From Roseivivax sediminis (lineage in GTDB: Bacteria > Pseudomonadota > Alphaproteobacteria > Rhodobacterales > Rhodobacteraceae), in contig NZ_FOMS01000009.1 of NCBI RefSeq assembly GCF_900112685.1, positions 174,241-238,240 on the forward strand: DNA of 64,000 nt, read 5' to 3'. The position numbers were made by a program, and so were the translations under genes. Shown here piece after piece: positions 45,072-54,894 of this stretch. Under the pieces are notes generated by a model. That model was given only the letters and a program-made list of their open reading frames with translations. It was not told the DNA's origin and did no database searches. Position 1 is the first letter of the stretch; every line of letters starts with the position of its first letter.

Positions 45072-45170
45072 CGGGAAATACCTCCTGTTTCGCCGCCACG
45101 TCATCAAATCGTGCGCGTAATGTAATTGCGTGAGCGAAATCCGCTATGAAAAAAAAGTAAATGTGTGTAG

Positions 45171-45183
45171 AGTAAACCTTACT
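45171..45183. promoter_or_regulatory. Palindrome in divergent promoter region
   Basis: AGTAA-ACC-TTACT within an AT-rich 144-base spacer between the PanE-like operon (minus) and the ScfR-like regulator gene (plus). Candidate autoregulatory site. Confidence 0.35.
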
Positions 45184-45215
45184 AACACCACTTTCCGTAA
45201 TGTTGTAAATACGCC

Positions 45216-46622
45216 ATGTCCAAGACCCTGATCGGCCCCCGGCTGCGCCAGCTTCGCCGCGAGCGCAAACAGACCCAGGCGCAGATGGCCAAGACGCTCG
45301 GGATCAGCGCGTCCTACGTCAACCTGCTTGAAAACAACCAGCGTTCGCTGTCCGTGGAGATGCTCACGCGGATCGCCGACAACTATGACATCGACTGGCG
45401 CGAGCTCACGCAAGATGACAGCAGCCGGCGCATCGCCGCCCTGCGCAGCGCCGTACAGGACCCGATCTTCACGGGCGACAAACCCGACCTTCAGGAGATT
45501 CGCGGCGCCATCGACCATGCCCCGCGCCTGGTCGACCAGTTCCTGCAACTCCACACCGCTCATCGCTCGGCACTCGAGAAGGTGATGCAGATGGGCGGAT
45601 CGGAAACCGGGGGTGAGCTGCTCCGGACGTCGCCGGAGACGCTGATTCACGACTTCTTCTGCGATCACGAGAATCACTTCCCGGCACTCGAGGCGGCGGC
45701 TGAAGAGGTCTGGAACGGTCGGTTCACCTCCCCCGAGAATCGTTATGCCGAACTGCGCGACCGGCTGATGGTGAATCACGGCATCAGCGTGGAGGTGCAG
45801 CGAATCGATTCGATGGGCGACGCTCTGCGCTACTACGACGAGAACGCGCGAATCATCTATCTCTCGCAGGCGCTGAACAACGCGAATCGGGTCTTCCAGC
45901 TGGCGCACGTGCTGTGCGCCGTGCAATTTCCCGACCTGATCGCGGAAATCGCGGACACCAGCGGCATCACCGCGCAGCCCGCTCTCGCGCGTCTGCGCGT
46001 GGAGCTGGCGAATTATTTCGCGGCGGCCTTCCTGATGCCCTACGACGCTTTCTTCGCGGAGGTCGAAAGCACCGGCTACGATTTCGACCGCGTCGCGGCG
46101 GCCTTCGGTGCGACGTTCGAGCAGGTCTGCCAAAGAGTGACCGCGCTGAACCGCGAAGGCTCGCGCGGGGTGCCGTTCTTCTTCATCCGCATCGACAAGG
46201 CCGGCAACGTCACCAAGCGGTTCAACTCCACCTCCTTCCACCTCGCCGAACATGGCGGCTCGTGCCCGGTGTGGAATATCCACACGGCCTTCTACACCCC
46301 CGGGGTCATCATGCCGCAATTCGTGGAGTTGCCCGACGGCGACCGCTATTTCACGATCAGCCGGACGGTCCACCGCCCGGTCTTTTCCGAAGAGACCCAG
46401 GACCGTCGTCTGACGCTCGCACTCGGCTGCGAAGCCGGGTACGCGCATCGGATCCGTTATGCGTCCAGCTACAAGATCGACGATCCCAAGCTCTACGCAC
46501 CTATCGGCATCAACTGTCACCTCTGCCCGCGGCAGAACTGTTTGCAACGCGCCCATCAGCCGCTGTTCACAGAGTTGCCGATCGACGAGAACAGGCGCGG
46601 CAACACACGCTACGAAAGCTGA
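45216..46622 (+). CDS. XRE family regulator with short-chain acyl-CoA-sensor architecture (ScfR/RamB-like)
   Basis: 468 residues: N-terminal Cro/CI helix-turn-helix (about 5-60; TQAQMAKTLGISASYVNLLENNQRSLS), a central ImmA/IrrE-like region with degenerate metalloprotease helix (RVELANYFAAAFLMPYDAFF), and a C-terminal domain with GINCHLCPRQNCLQRA cysteines. This is the layout of RamB, PccR and related regulators that respond to short-chain acyl-CoAs. It is divergent from the PanE-glyA-sgaA-hprA operon and is its most likely regulator; the effector could be an acyl-CoA of the C1/C2 pathway. A bidirectional terminator follows. Confidence 0.82.
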   Translation: MSKTLIGPRLRQLRRERKQTQAQMAKTLGISASYVNLLENNQRSLSVEMLTRIADNYDIDWRELTQDDSSRRIAALRSAVQDPIFTGDKPDLQEIRGAIDHAPRLVDQFLQLHTAHRSALEKVMQMGGSETGGELLRTSPETLIHDFFCDHENHFPALEAAAEEVWNGRFTSPENRYAELRDRLMVNHGISVEVQRIDSMGDALRYYDENARIIYLSQALNNANRVFQLAHVLCAVQFPDLIAEIADTSGITAQPALARLRVELANYFAAAFLMPYDAFFAEVESTGYDFDRVAAAFGATFEQVCQRVTALNREGSRGVPFFFIRIDKAGNVTKRFNSTSFHLAEHGGSCPVWNIHTAFYTPGVIMPQFVELPDGDRYFTISRTVHRPVFSEETQDRRLTLALGCEAGYAHRIRYASSYKIDDPKLYAPIGINCHLCPRQNCLQRAHQPLFTELPIDENRRGNTRYES

Positions 46623-46628
46623 CAAAAG

Positions 46629-46652
46629 AAAGGGGCCCGGAAGGGCCCCTTT
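46629..46652. terminator. Bidirectional terminator
   Basis: AAAGGGGCCC-GGAA-GGGCCCCTTT between the convergent regulator gene and tctA. Confidence 0.82.
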
Positions 46653-46676
46653 CAGGTCTCAGAGATCTGGATCCGG

Positions 46677-48197
46677 CTATTCGGCGGCCTCGGCCGGCTC
46701 TTTCCGTTTGCGGATCATCTTCTGCACGAAGGGATAGCTGACCAGCGCCACCGCAATCAGGATGCAGACCAGCGAGATCGGACGCTCGATGAAGGTCATC
46801 GGATCGCCCTGGCTGGAGATCAGCGACTGGCGCAGCGACCGTTCGGTGAGCGGGCCGAGCACGATGGCCAGAACCGCCGGCGCCACCGGGTAGTTCAGCT
46901 TGCGCATCAGGTAGCCCATGCAGCCCAGCAGAAGCATCAGCCAGGTGTCGAACATCCGGTCGGTGGTCGCGAACACGCCGACGACGCAGAGCACGAAGAT
47001 GATCGGAGCGAGGATGGTGAAGGGCATCGCCAGCACCCGGATGAAGACCGGGATCAGCGCGATGTTCAGTGCCACCGTCACGAAGTTCGCGACGTACATG
47101 GACCCGATCAGGCCCCACACGAAGTCCGGGCTTTCCGAGAACAGCAGCGGCCCCGGGCGCAGACCCCAGATGATCATGCCGCCGAGCAGGATCGCCGTGG
47201 TCGGCGAGCCGGGAATGCCCAGCGTCAGCATCGGCAGCATGGAGCCGGTGGAGGCCGCGTTGTTGCCCGCCTCCGGCGCCGCGACGCCGGCCACGTTGCC
47301 CTTGCCGAAGCTGTCACCGTCCTTGGAGAACGACTTCGCCAGGCCATAAGACATCAGCGACGCGGGCGTCGCGCCGGCCGCCGGCAGAGTGCCGACGAAG
47401 AAGCCGACAACGGAGCCCATGGCGGTGGTCGGCAAGTACTCTTTGATCTGCTTGAAGTTGTCCCAGACCCGCTTGAGCGTGATCTGCACCTTGTGCATCT
47501 GCACCGCGCCCTTGGTATGCTCGAGCGTCCAGATCATCTCACCGATGCCGTAGATGCCGATGGCAAGCACGAGGAATTCGATACCGCGCTGGAACTCGAC
47601 CATGTCGAAGAAGATCAGGCGCGGATTGCCGGAGATGATGTCGAAGCCGACGGCCGCAAGCACGAGACCGATCAGGATCGAGAAGATCGTCTTGGGTATG
47701 TCGTCACCGCCGAGGCCGATGAAGGTGGCGAAGGCCACAAGCATCAGCGCGAATTCCTCCTGCGGGCCGAATTTCAGCGCGAAGGCGGCGAGCGGTGGCG
47801 CGAAACCGGTGAACAGGATGACCGAGATCGTCCCACCGATGAAAGACGCGATGGCCGCGGCCATCAGCGCCTGGTCGGCCCTGCCGGATTGCGCCATTGG
47901 CCGACCGTCGAAGACCGTCGCAACGGCGGTGGATGAGCCCGGAATACCGAGCGTGATCGACGAGACCGCCCCGCCATACATTGCGCCGTAGTACAGCGCG
48001 GCAAGGAAGATGATGGCGGCCGTCGGCGGCACCAGGAACGTTACGGGAAGCAGGATCGCCACCCCGTTGACTGACCCCAGGCCGGGCATTGCACCGATGA
48101 ACAGACCGGCCAGACAGCCGAGGAAGATCATCGCGAAGTTTAGCGGCTCGAAGGCTTGAAGGAGCCCCGCGCCGAGCAAGCTGAGAATTGTGTCCAT
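46677..48197 (-). CDS. tctA: Tripartite tricarboxylate transporter, large permease (TctA)
   Basis: About 506 residues, 10-12 hydrophobic helices. Two duplicated TctA signatures are visible: GAMPGLGSVNGVAILLPVTF near the N-terminus with GGAVSSITLGIPGSSTAVAT, and the second copy GTLPAAGATPASLMSYGLAK with LTLGIPGSPTTAILLGG. The ATG at 48197 is preferred over GTG at 48209. It is last in the tctC-tctB-tctA order. Substrates of such systems are di- and tricarboxylates; the setting suggests an organic acid relevant to the C1/C2 island. Confidence 0.92.
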   Translation of the reverse strand: MDTILSLLGAGLLQAFEPLNFAMIFLGCLAGLFIGAMPGLGSVNGVAILLPVTFLVPPTAAIIFLAALYYGAMYGGAVSSITLGIPGSSTAVATVFDGRPMAQSGRADQALMAAAIASFIGGTISVILFTGFAPPLAAFALKFGPQEEFALMLVAFATFIGLGGDDIPKTIFSILIGLVLAAVGFDIISGNPRLIFFDMVEFQRGIEFLVLAIGIYGIGEMIWTLEHTKGAVQMHKVQITLKRVWDNFKQIKEYLPTTAMGSVVGFFVGTLPAAGATPASLMSYGLAKSFSKDGDSFGKGNVAGVAAPEAGNNAASTGSMLPMLTLGIPGSPTTAILLGGMIIWGLRPGPLLFSESPDFVWGLIGSMYVANFVTVALNIALIPVFIRVLAMPFTILAPIIFVLCVVGVFATTDRMFDTWLMLLLGCMGYLMRKLNYPVAPAVLAIVLGPLTERSLRQSLISSQGDPMTFIERPISLVCILIAVALVSYPFVQKMIRKRKEPAEAAE

Positions 48198-48239
48198 TGT
48201 CGTGTCCACTGTTGGAAGGCTGCTTGGCGAGGACCGCCC

Positions 48240-48767
48240 TCAATACATGATCGAGTAGCGGAAATCGTCGATATACAGGATAATGTTCTCGAAGAACGGC
48301 AGGCCGCGGGGCAGGTACTTGTTCAACGCGGCCTCGAACAGGAGGTAGATCCCGATCGGCACACCGAGCGTGACACCGATGGTGACACCCCATCCGTGAC
48401 GCCCGATCCCCTTCACGTAGAACAGCAGGAACAGGATCATCGAGAAGTAGAGCCCGATGTAGTTGCTGAGCAGCAGCAGGAAGAAGAGCGCCGCAACAGT
48501 GACACCGACCATGAACACCGTTTCGGGGTCGATGTATGGATTGTTATTCCGCGATTCCGGGGTGACCCCGGTATACCAGCGCCAGAGCGTCCAGACCGAC
48601 GCAAGCGCCATTCCGAGGGAAAGCCAGAACGGCCACATCCCGGAGCCGGGTCCGCGTCCGGGCACCCATCCGACCACCAGGTCGCCGAAATAGACATCCG
48701 CCATCAGGCCGATAGACGCTAGAAGCATGGCCAACGCCATAAGCAATTCAGCCGTACGAACAGACAT
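48240..48767 (-). CDS. tctB: Tripartite tricarboxylate transporter, small permease (TctB)
   Basis: 175 residues with four hydrophobic segments (for example LLMALAMLLASIGLMADVYF at the start and MVGVTVAALFFLLLLSNYIG in the middle), the normal TctB topology. GGAGGA precedes the ATG. It lies between tctC and tctA, 42 bases from tctA. TctB sequences are poorly conserved; the call rests on size, topology and position. Confidence 0.85.
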   Translation of the reverse strand: MSVRTAELLMALAMLLASIGLMADVYFGDLVVGWVPGRGPGSGMWPFWLSLGMALASVWTLWRWYTGVTPESRNNNPYIDPETVFMVGVTVAALFFLLLLSNYIGLYFSMILFLLFYVKGIGRHGWGVTIGVTLGVPIGIYLLFEAALNKYLPRGLPFFENIILYIDDFRYSIMY

Positions 48768-48877
48768 TTAGTTCCTCCACTCCCGCACGGCCCACGACTC
48801 TCGCGCCCTGTCTTCTCCCCACGTCGTGTCCGTCGGACACTCGGGCTGGATCGGTTGCTGCGGGTTGTTGTCTGATG

Positions 48878-48908
48878 ATTGCCGGGCCACGCGGGGCGGC
48901 CCGGCAAT
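48878..48908 (-). terminator. Intercistronic hairpin between tctC and tctB
   Basis: ATTGCCGGGCC / GGCCCGGCAAT, 11-base perfect stem with 9-base loop, 12 bases after the tctC stop. Probably a partial terminator or 3' stabiliser that keeps the binding protein more abundant than the membrane subunits. Confidence 0.65.
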
Positions 48909-48919
48909 TTTAGGCTTGG

Positions 48920-49903
48920 TTACTTGTTAGTGATGCTTTCGGCGCCGACCTCTTCGATCAGCTCCCGGTGACGCTGCATCTGCGACTCGTGGAACGCCGC
49001 GAGATCGTCGCCGGTCAGCCACTCGTCACAGGTCAAACCGTCGGTCTCGCAGTAGTTCTGCCATTCCTCGGACTGGAACAGTTCGTGGAAGAGGTTCTGG
49101 TACCACTCGATCGCCTCGGGATCCATTCCCTTGGTACCGGCGATGGAGCGCTGCATGTAGTAGACGATGTCCACACCCAGCTCCTGAGCCGTCGGCACGT
49201 CCTCGTAGGGCGGCTCGCGCTCTTCGTTGAACTGCACGATCGGCTTGGTGTTGCCGGCGCGCCAGAACTCCATCTGCTCGGCCGGGTTGTTCACCGTCGA
49301 ATCGACCTGGTTGCCGACGAGGTTCTTGGCCACGGTGCCACCACCCGGGAACGGGATGTAGGTGACCTCGTAGTCCATTTCCTTCTCCATCATCGCGGTG
49401 AGGATGGAGTCCTCCTGGCCCGAGCCGGTGCCGCCGACGCGCCATGCGCTGTCCGCTTCCTTCACCTTCTCGACGTAGCTGTCGAGGTCGGTGATGTCGT
49501 CGCGCTCCGAGTTCACCCAGAGCAGGAACGTGTCCATCGCCATCCGGCCGATCGGCGCCAGCTCGGTGATGTCGATCGCCAGGTCTTCCTGGATGATCGG
49601 CGTGGTGTAGAAGCTGTTCAGCGCCACGAGGAGCGTATGGTTATCGCCCTCCTTGCCCGCCATGTAGGACAGCGCTTCCGCACCGGAGCCGCCCGGCTTG
49701 TTGATCGGAATGAACGGGCGCGGGCTCATGCCCTTGGACTGAATGAGACCCTGCAGAAGGCGCGCGATCTGGTCCGCGCCGCCGCCGGTGCCGGCCATGA
49801 TGATGAACTCGACCGGCTTGCGCGGCTGCCATTCGGCAAGCGCCGCGGGCGCGGTGATGGCGAGCGCAGCGGCACTCATCGTCAGAGTTTTCAAGAATTT
49901 CAT
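48920..49903 (-). CDS. tctC: Tripartite tricarboxylate transporter substrate-binding protein (TctC/Bug)
   Basis: Periplasmic receptor, 327 residues. A clear Sec signal peptide (MKFLKTLTMSAAALAITAPA, cleavage after ALA at about 23) is followed by the Bug-type EWQPRKPVEFIIMAGTGGGADQIARLL start and the second ligand-loop region WRVGGTGSGQED (about 143-154). AGGGAGGA precedes the ATG. First gene of the tct unit; 148 bases separate it from the usp gene upstream, so it likely has its own promoter. The ligand is not predictable from these motifs. Confidence 0.9.
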   Translation of the reverse strand: MKFLKTLTMSAAALAITAPAALAEWQPRKPVEFIIMAGTGGGADQIARLLQGLIQSKGMSPRPFIPINKPGGSGAEALSYMAGKEGDNHTLLVALNSFYTTPIIQEDLAIDITELAPIGRMAMDTFLLWVNSERDDITDLDSYVEKVKEADSAWRVGGTGSGQEDSILTAMMEKEMDYEVTYIPFPGGGTVAKNLVGNQVDSTVNNPAEQMEFWRAGNTKPIVQFNEEREPPYEDVPTAQELGVDIVYYMQRSIAGTKGMDPEAIEWYQNLFHELFQSEEWQNYCETDGLTCDEWLTGDDLAAFHESQMQRHRELIEEVGAESITNK

Positions 49904-50051
49904 TGGTCTTCCTCCCTTGATTGGAACTGTGTCGGAGCGAATTCGCTGTCTCTCCCGTCGGGATCGACGCTTGTTGGTTTATCTTGCGCCCCGATATGTC
50001 GTCGTCCGTCTTTCCGTTTCCTCCTTTCCTGTCCTCCCTAGAAACGTCGTG

Positions 50052-50915
50052 TCAGTGCACCATGACCACGGGGATCGTCGCCTCCTCGACGACCGCCGCC
50101 GAGTTTCCACCCAGCAGTGTCTCGCGTTCATAGCTCTCGTGATAGGCGCCCATGATCAGCAGATCGGCCCCTACCTCGCCTGACTTCTTAAGAAGCTGAC
50201 GCCCTGCGTTTCCGCGGACGTCGAACTGAACAATATCCGCGGTTACGCTGCGGTTTGCCAGATATTCCTGGAACTCGGTCGCCGTGGCGGAATGCTCGGA
50301 CCCTCCTCCCGTGAGGATCGTCACCTTTTCCGCCGTCTCGATAAGCGGCATCGTGAGAGCCACCGCGCGGGTGGCTTCCAGCGATCCGTTCCAGCCGATG
50401 GAGACATGGCGGCCGATCTGCATGTCCGTCGCATCGCTTTCGGTGCAGATCATCACCGGCCGGCCAGAGGAGAACAGCGCCTCCTTCAGCGTGTTGAAGC
50501 CGAGGTTCTCGGTCTTGGACGGCTTGGCGACGCAGATCAGGTCCGACAGCCGGCCGAAGTGGCGAACCGCCTCCACCTGTTTGCCGACGTATTCGTAAAA
50601 TTTCGCCGTCGGCTTGCCCGTTTCCGGGTCCTGTTCGCTGACACCGTGTTTCACGGCGTCAGCGCTGAACTTCTCGTGCAGGAAGTCCTCTTCGCTGGAG
50701 GCACTCGTTTCCGAGGCCTCCTGCAATTGTTTGCGCAGGAAGCTGGGAATGACCACGCCCATGGGCATAAGGTCTTCCATCTTCGGGTGGCAGTGCACGA
50801 CTTTCACATGTGCACCGAAGCGCTTGGCCAGCGCCGAGGCGTGGGCAAAGAGCTTGGGCCCTTTGCCATCGCCCCGAACCGGCATCATGATCGTATGCAG
50901 GCTGCTCTGCGCCAT
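50052..50915 (-). CDS. Universal stress protein family protein
   Basis: 287 residues. The C-terminal half has the UspA fold with the ATP-loop-like GAYHESYERETLLGGNSAAVVE and the end ATIPVVMVH; the N-terminal half (TIMMPVRGDGKGPKLFAHASAL) looks like a second, more diverged Usp domain. Start ATG at 50915 is two bases after the fhs stop, so it is cotranscribed with the formate-assimilation operon; the frame continues upstream but overlaps fhs. Specific role unknown. Confidence 0.82.
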   Translation of the reverse strand: MAQSSLHTIMMPVRGDGKGPKLFAHASALAKRFGAHVKVVHCHPKMEDLMPMGVVIPSFLRKQLQEASETSASSEEDFLHEKFSADAVKHGVSEQDPETGKPTAKFYEYVGKQVEAVRHFGRLSDLICVAKPSKTENLGFNTLKEALFSSGRPVMICTESDATDMQIGRHVSIGWNGSLEATRAVALTMPLIETAEKVTILTGGGSEHSATATEFQEYLANRSVTADIVQFDVRGNAGRQLLKKSGEVGADLLIMGAYHESYERETLLGGNSAAVVEEATIPVVMVH

Positions 50916-50917
50916 GA

Positions 50918-52585
50918 TCAGAACAGACCGTCGATGAGGCCGTCGTCGTTGATGCAGATCGACTCTGCGGACGGCACCTTGGGCAGGCCCGGCATGGTCA
51001 TGATCTCGCCGCAGACGACCACGACGAACCCGGCCCCGGCCGACAGGCGCACTTCGCGCACCGGCAGGCTGTGACCCGTCGGAGCACCGCGCCGGCTGGG
51101 ATCGGTCGTGAACGAATACTGCGTCTTGGCCATGCAGACCGGCAGGTTGCCGTAACCCTGGTCTTCCCACTCCTTGAGCTGGGCACGGACCTTGCTGTCA
51201 GCGACCACCTCGTCGGCGTGGTAGATTTCCTTGGCGATGGTCTCGATCTTCTCGAAGAGCGGCATCTCGTCGGGATAGAGCGGCTTGTAAGACGCCTTGC
51301 CGCTCTCGACGATCTCCACGACCTTGTTGGCCAGGTCCTCGGTGCCCTTGGAGCCCTCGGCCCAGTGCTTGCAGAGCACGGCCTCGGTCCCCTGCGTGGC
51401 GACGTATTCCTGGACGGCCTTCACTTCGGCATCGGTGTCGGTGACGAAGTGGTTGATGGCGACCACGGCGGGCACGCCGAACTTCTTCACGTTGTCGATG
51501 TGACGGCCGAGGTTCTCGCAGCCGGCCTTCACCGCCTCGACGTTCTCGGCGCCGAGGTCCGCCTTGGCGACGCCGCCGTTCATCTTCATCGCCCGCACCG
51601 TCGCGACGATCACGACCGCCTCGGGGTTCAGGCCGGCCTTGCGGCACTTGATGTCCATGAACTTCTCGGCGCCGAGGTCCGCGCCGAAGCCGGCTTCGGT
51701 GACCACGTAATCGGCGAGCTTGAGCGCCGTGGTGGTGGCGACGACCGAGTTACAGCCGTGCGCGATGTTGGCGAAGGGCCCGCCGTGCACGAAGGCCGGG
51801 TTGTTCTCCAGCGTCTGCACGAGGTTGGGCTGCATCGCCTGCTGCAGAAGCACGGTCATCGCGCCGTCGGCCTTGATGTCGCGGCAGAAGACCGGGGTCT
51901 TGTCGCGGCGGTAAGCCACGATGATGTCGCCGAGGCGACGCTCAAGGTCGGCCAGGTCGGTGGCGAGGCAGAGGATCGCCATCACTTCCGACGCCACGGT
52001 AATGTCGAAGCCGGCCTCGCGCGGGAAGCCGTTGGCGACGCCGCCGAGGTTGCAGACGATCTGGCGCAGGGCCCGGTCGTTCATGTCCATCACGCGGCGG
52101 TAGGCGATGCGGCGGATGTCCACCTGCTGCTCGTTACCCCAGTAGATGTGGTTGTCGAGCATCGCGGCCAGCAGGTTGTGGGCGCTGGTGATCGCGTGGA
52201 AGTCGCCGGTGAAGTGGAGGTTCATGTCCTCCATCGGGACCACCTGCGCGTAGCCGCCGCCGGCCGCGCCGCCCTTCATGCCGAAGCACGGGCCGAGCGA
52301 GGCTTCGCGGATGCAGACCGCCGCGGTCTTGCCTATGGCGTTCAGGCCGTCGCCCAGACCGACGGTCGTGGTGGTCTTGCCCTCGCCAGCCGGCGTCGGG
52401 TTGATCGCGGTCACGAGCACGAGGTGCCCGTCCTTGCGGTCGCTGAGGGACTTGATGAAGTCCTCGGAGACCTTGGCCTTGTCATGTCCGAACGGCAGCA
52501 GATGCTCCCACGGAATGCCGAGCTTTTCACCGATCTCCTGGATCGGTTTCTTTTTCGCTGCGCGGGCGATTTCGATGTCGCTCAT
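50918..52585 (-). CDS. fhs: Formate-tetrahydrofolate ligase
   Basis: ATP-dependent formation of 10-formyl-THF from formate; 555 residues, full length. The P-loop [14 protein letters not shown] lies at about 64-77; [45 protein letters not shown] and the [16 protein letters not shown] segments are conserved landmarks. It stands fifth in the gntR-oxc-frc-hydrolase-fhs-usp series, giving the formate released from formyl-CoA a route into folate C1 units. Confidence 0.97.
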   Translation of the reverse strand: MSDIEIARAAKKKPIQEIGEKLGIPWEHLLPFGHDKAKVSEDFIKSLSDRKDGHLVLVTAINPTPAGEGKTTTTVGLGDGLNAIGKTAAVCIREASLGPCFGMKGGAAGGGYAQVVPMEDMNLHFTGDFHAITSAHNLLAAMLDNHIYWGNEQQVDIRRIAYRRVMDMNDRALRQIVCNLGGVANGFPREAGFDITVASEVMAILCLATDLADLERRLGDIIVAYRRDKTPVFCRDIKADGAMTVLLQQAMQPNLVQTLENNPAFVHGGPFANIAHGCNSVVATTTALKLADYVVTEAGFGADLGAEKFMDIKCRKAGLNPEAVVIVATVRAMKMNGGVAKADLGAENVEAVKAGCENLGRHIDNVKKFGVPAVVAINHFVTDTDAEVKAVQEYVATQGTEAVLCKHWAEGSKGTEDLANKVVEIVESGKASYKPLYPDEMPLFEKIETIAKEIYHADEVVADSKVRAQLKEWEDQGYGNLPVCMAKTQYSFTTDPSRRGAPTGHSLPVREVRLSAGAGFVVVVCGEIMTMPGLPKVPSAESICINDDGLIDGLF

Positions 52586-52613
52586 AGAACTGCTTCCCGA
52601 AGTTTTCGTTGGA

Positions 52614-53534
52614 TCATTTGCCGAAAGAATCGCCAGGCGCGAGCCCGACGGAAGAGGCCCATTCGCTGGCAGCGACCTTCTTGGCCTCGCCCGCGGGCCG
52701 CACGCGCTTGATCAGGACACGTCCGCCCACGGCCTGAACGGAGATGCCGGCATCGGTGATTTCCCGGATCCGGCCCGAGATGCCGTCGCCGGGCACCCGC
52801 TCGCTGTCGAAGATGCCGAGCTCGTCACCGTTGTAGGTGGTCCAGGCACCCGGGGCCGGGTTGGTGCCGCGGATCAGGTTGTAGACCTGGCCGACCGGCT
52901 TGTGCCAGTCGATCCGCGCGTGGTTCTTGTTGCAGCGGCGCTCGTAGGTCGCCTGGCTCTCGTCGGGCACGATACGCGGCGGATTGCCGTCGCGGAAGTG
53001 ATCGACGACGGTCAGCACGCTGTCGACCGCATGGGGGTAGATCTTCTTGAAGTAGAGGTCGATCACCGTGTCGTCGGGGCCGATCTCGCATTCCCACTGC
53101 AGCAGGCTGTCGCCTTCGTCGAGCCCGTCGGACGGGTAGAACCAGCTGTATCCGGATTTGGTCGAGCCCATGATGATCGGCCAGTTCACCGCCGAAGGGC
53201 CGCGGTGCAGCGGCAGAAGCGACGGGTGGAAGCAGATCGAGCCGTGGGTGGGTGTGTCGCGCGCCGCCTCGGGAACGAATACGTTCACGAAGGCCATGAC
53301 CATCAGGTCGGCGTTGTAGCTGGCGAGCTTGTCGATTGTCGCCTGGTCATCGAAATTCGCCGGCTGCTCGACGGGCAGGCCCTTTTCCAGCGCGAATTCC
53401 TTGATCGGGTCGACCGGCTTGCCCTCCTTGTCGGGCTCGCAGTAGACGGCCACGACTTCGTCGGTTCCGGTGTCCAAAAGTTTAGCCAGGGCGTCCTTGC
53501 CGAACGCCTGCTGACCCATCACGATCAGTCGCAT
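52614..53534 (-). CDS. Stand-alone 10-formyl-THF hydrolase/formyltransferase-like protein
   Basis: 306 residues from [13 protein letters not shown] (ATG 53534, GGAGG upstream). It resembles the N-terminal hydrolase domain of 10-formyl-THF dehydrogenase (ALDH1L1) over its whole length: [45 protein letters not shown] and [11 protein letters not shown]. The folate-enzyme catalytic His and Asp are present (in FHPSLLP and GLDEGD). The Asn found two residues before the His in true formyltransferases is Cys here (ICFH), as it is Ile in ALDH1L1, favouring hydrolysis. No aldehyde dehydrogenase domain follows. Between frc and fhs it may balance formyl-THF and formate, or handle formyl-CoA; the reaction is not established. 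Confidence 0.72.
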   Translation of the reverse strand: MRLIVMGQQAFGKDALAKLLDTGTDEVVAVYCEPDKEGKPVDPIKEFALEKGLPVEQPANFDDQATIDKLASYNADLMVMAFVNVFVPEAARDTPTHGSICFHPSLLPLHRGPSAVNWPIIMGSTKSGYSWFYPSDGLDEGDSLLQWECEIGPDDTVIDLYFKKIYPHAVDSVLTVVDHFRDGNPPRIVPDESQATYERRCNKNHARIDWHKPVGQVYNLIRGTNPAPGAWTTYNGDELGIFDSERVPGDGISGRIREITDAGISVQAVGGRVLIKRVRPAGEAKKVAASEWASSVGLAPGDSFGK

Positions 53535-53599
53535 CAATGTCCTCCCAGGACGAGGGGTGTCCGCTTCTTGCGTCGGTCTCACCCCCCATGTGTGGTCTT

Positions 53600-54874
53600 C
53601 TATTCAGCTGCCTGTTTGTTCACGTCGCCGACGGCACCGGACTCGACGACCTTGGCCAGAGCCTCCCCGTCATAGCCGAGCACCTCGCGCAGGATCTCCA
53701 CCGTGTGCTCGCCCAGAAGCGGCGAACGGGTGACCTCCACCGGGCTCCCCGAGAGCTTGATCGGGCAGCCGACGCTGACATACTTCCCGCGCTTGGGGTG
53801 ATCGACTTCGACGATCGTGCCGGTCTTGCGCAGCCCGTCGTCCTCGATGATCTCCTTGGTCGACAGGATCGGGCCGACCGGGATGCCGAGCGGGTTGCAG
53901 ATGTCCATGACCTCGAACTTGGTCTTGGTCTTGGTCCAGTCCTCGATCCGCGTGAAGATCTCGTTCAGCTTGTCGAGCCGCTCGGGCGGCGTCGCGTAGC
54001 CTTCCTTGGTCTTCCACTCGGGCTCGCCGATCAGGTCGCAGATCTTCTCCCAGACCGCGGCCTGGGTGATGAAGTAGGTGTAGGCGTTGGGATCGTCCTC
54101 CCAGCCCTTGCACTTCAGGATCCGGCCCGGCTGACCGCCGCCGGAATCGTTGCCGGCGCGCGGGGTCGCCTCGCCGAACTCGATACCCTCGCCGTACTGC
54201 GAGTATTCCTTGAGCGGACCCGCCTTCAGACGCTGCTGGTCGCGCAGCTTGACACGGCAGAGGTTGATGACCCCGTCCTGCATCGGCGCGAGAACCTTCT
54301 GGCCCTGGCCGCTGCGCTGCGCCTGATAGAGCGCCGTGACGATGCCGAGCGCGAGGTGCAGGCCGGTGCCGGAATCGCCGATCTGCGCACCGGTCACCAG
54401 CGGCGGACCGTCCCGGAAACCGGTGGTCGAGGCCGCGCCGCCCGCGCACTGGGCGACGTTCTCGTAGACCTTGCAGTCCTCGTAGTTGCCCGGGCCGAAG
54501 CCCTTGACCGAGGCCAGGATCATCTTCGGGTTGATCTCCTGGATGCGTTCCCAGGTGAAGCCCATCCGGTCGAGCGCGCCGGGCGCGAAGTTCTCGACCA
54601 TGACGTCGCAGGTTTCGATCAGGCGGGTGAGGACTTCCTTGCCCGTCTCGTTCTTCGAGTTGAGCTCGATCGACCGCTTGTTGTGGTTCAGCATGGTGAA
54701 GTAGAGCGAGTCCGCCCCCGGAACATCCACCAGCTGCTGGCGCGTCGCGTCGCCGACCCCCGGCCGTTCCACCTTGATCACGTCCGCGCCGAACCAGGCG
54801 AGGAGCTGCGTGCAGGTCGGTCCTGATTGCACGTGGGTGAAATCGAGGATCTTGACGCCTTCGAGTGCCTTCAT
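53600..54874 (-). CDS. frc: Formyl-CoA:oxalate CoA-transferase
   Basis: Class III CoA-transferase moving CoA from formyl-CoA to oxalate; 424 residues. Start [20 protein letters not shown] at 54874 with GGAGG upstream. The catalytic Asp (Asp169 in Oxalobacter FRC) is in [48 protein letters not shown] and a glycine-rich active-site loop [11 protein letters not shown] are family landmarks. It follows oxc by 20 bases; together they form the catalytic oxalate cycle that yields CO2 and formate. Confidence 0.95.
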   Translation of the reverse strand: MKALEGVKILDFTHVQSGPTCTQLLAWFGADVIKVERPGVGDATRQQLVDVPGADSLYFTMLNHNKRSIELNSKNETGKEVLTRLIETCDVMVENFAPGALDRMGFTWERIQEINPKMILASVKGFGPGNYEDCKVYENVAQCAGGAASTTGFRDGPPLVTGAQIGDSGTGLHLALGIVTALYQAQRSGQGQKVLAPMQDGVINLCRVKLRDQQRLKAGPLKEYSQYGEGIEFGEATPRAGNDSGGGQPGRILKCKGWEDDPNAYTYFITQAAVWEKICDLIGEPEWKTKEGYATPPERLDKLNEIFTRIEDWTKTKTKFEVMDICNPLGIPVGPILSTKEIIEDDGLRKTGTIVEVDHPKRGKYVSVGCPIKLSGSPVEVTRSPLLGEHTVEILREVLGYDGEALAKVVESGAVGDVNKQAAE

Positions 54875-54894
54875 CTGACTAAGTGCCTCCCCAG

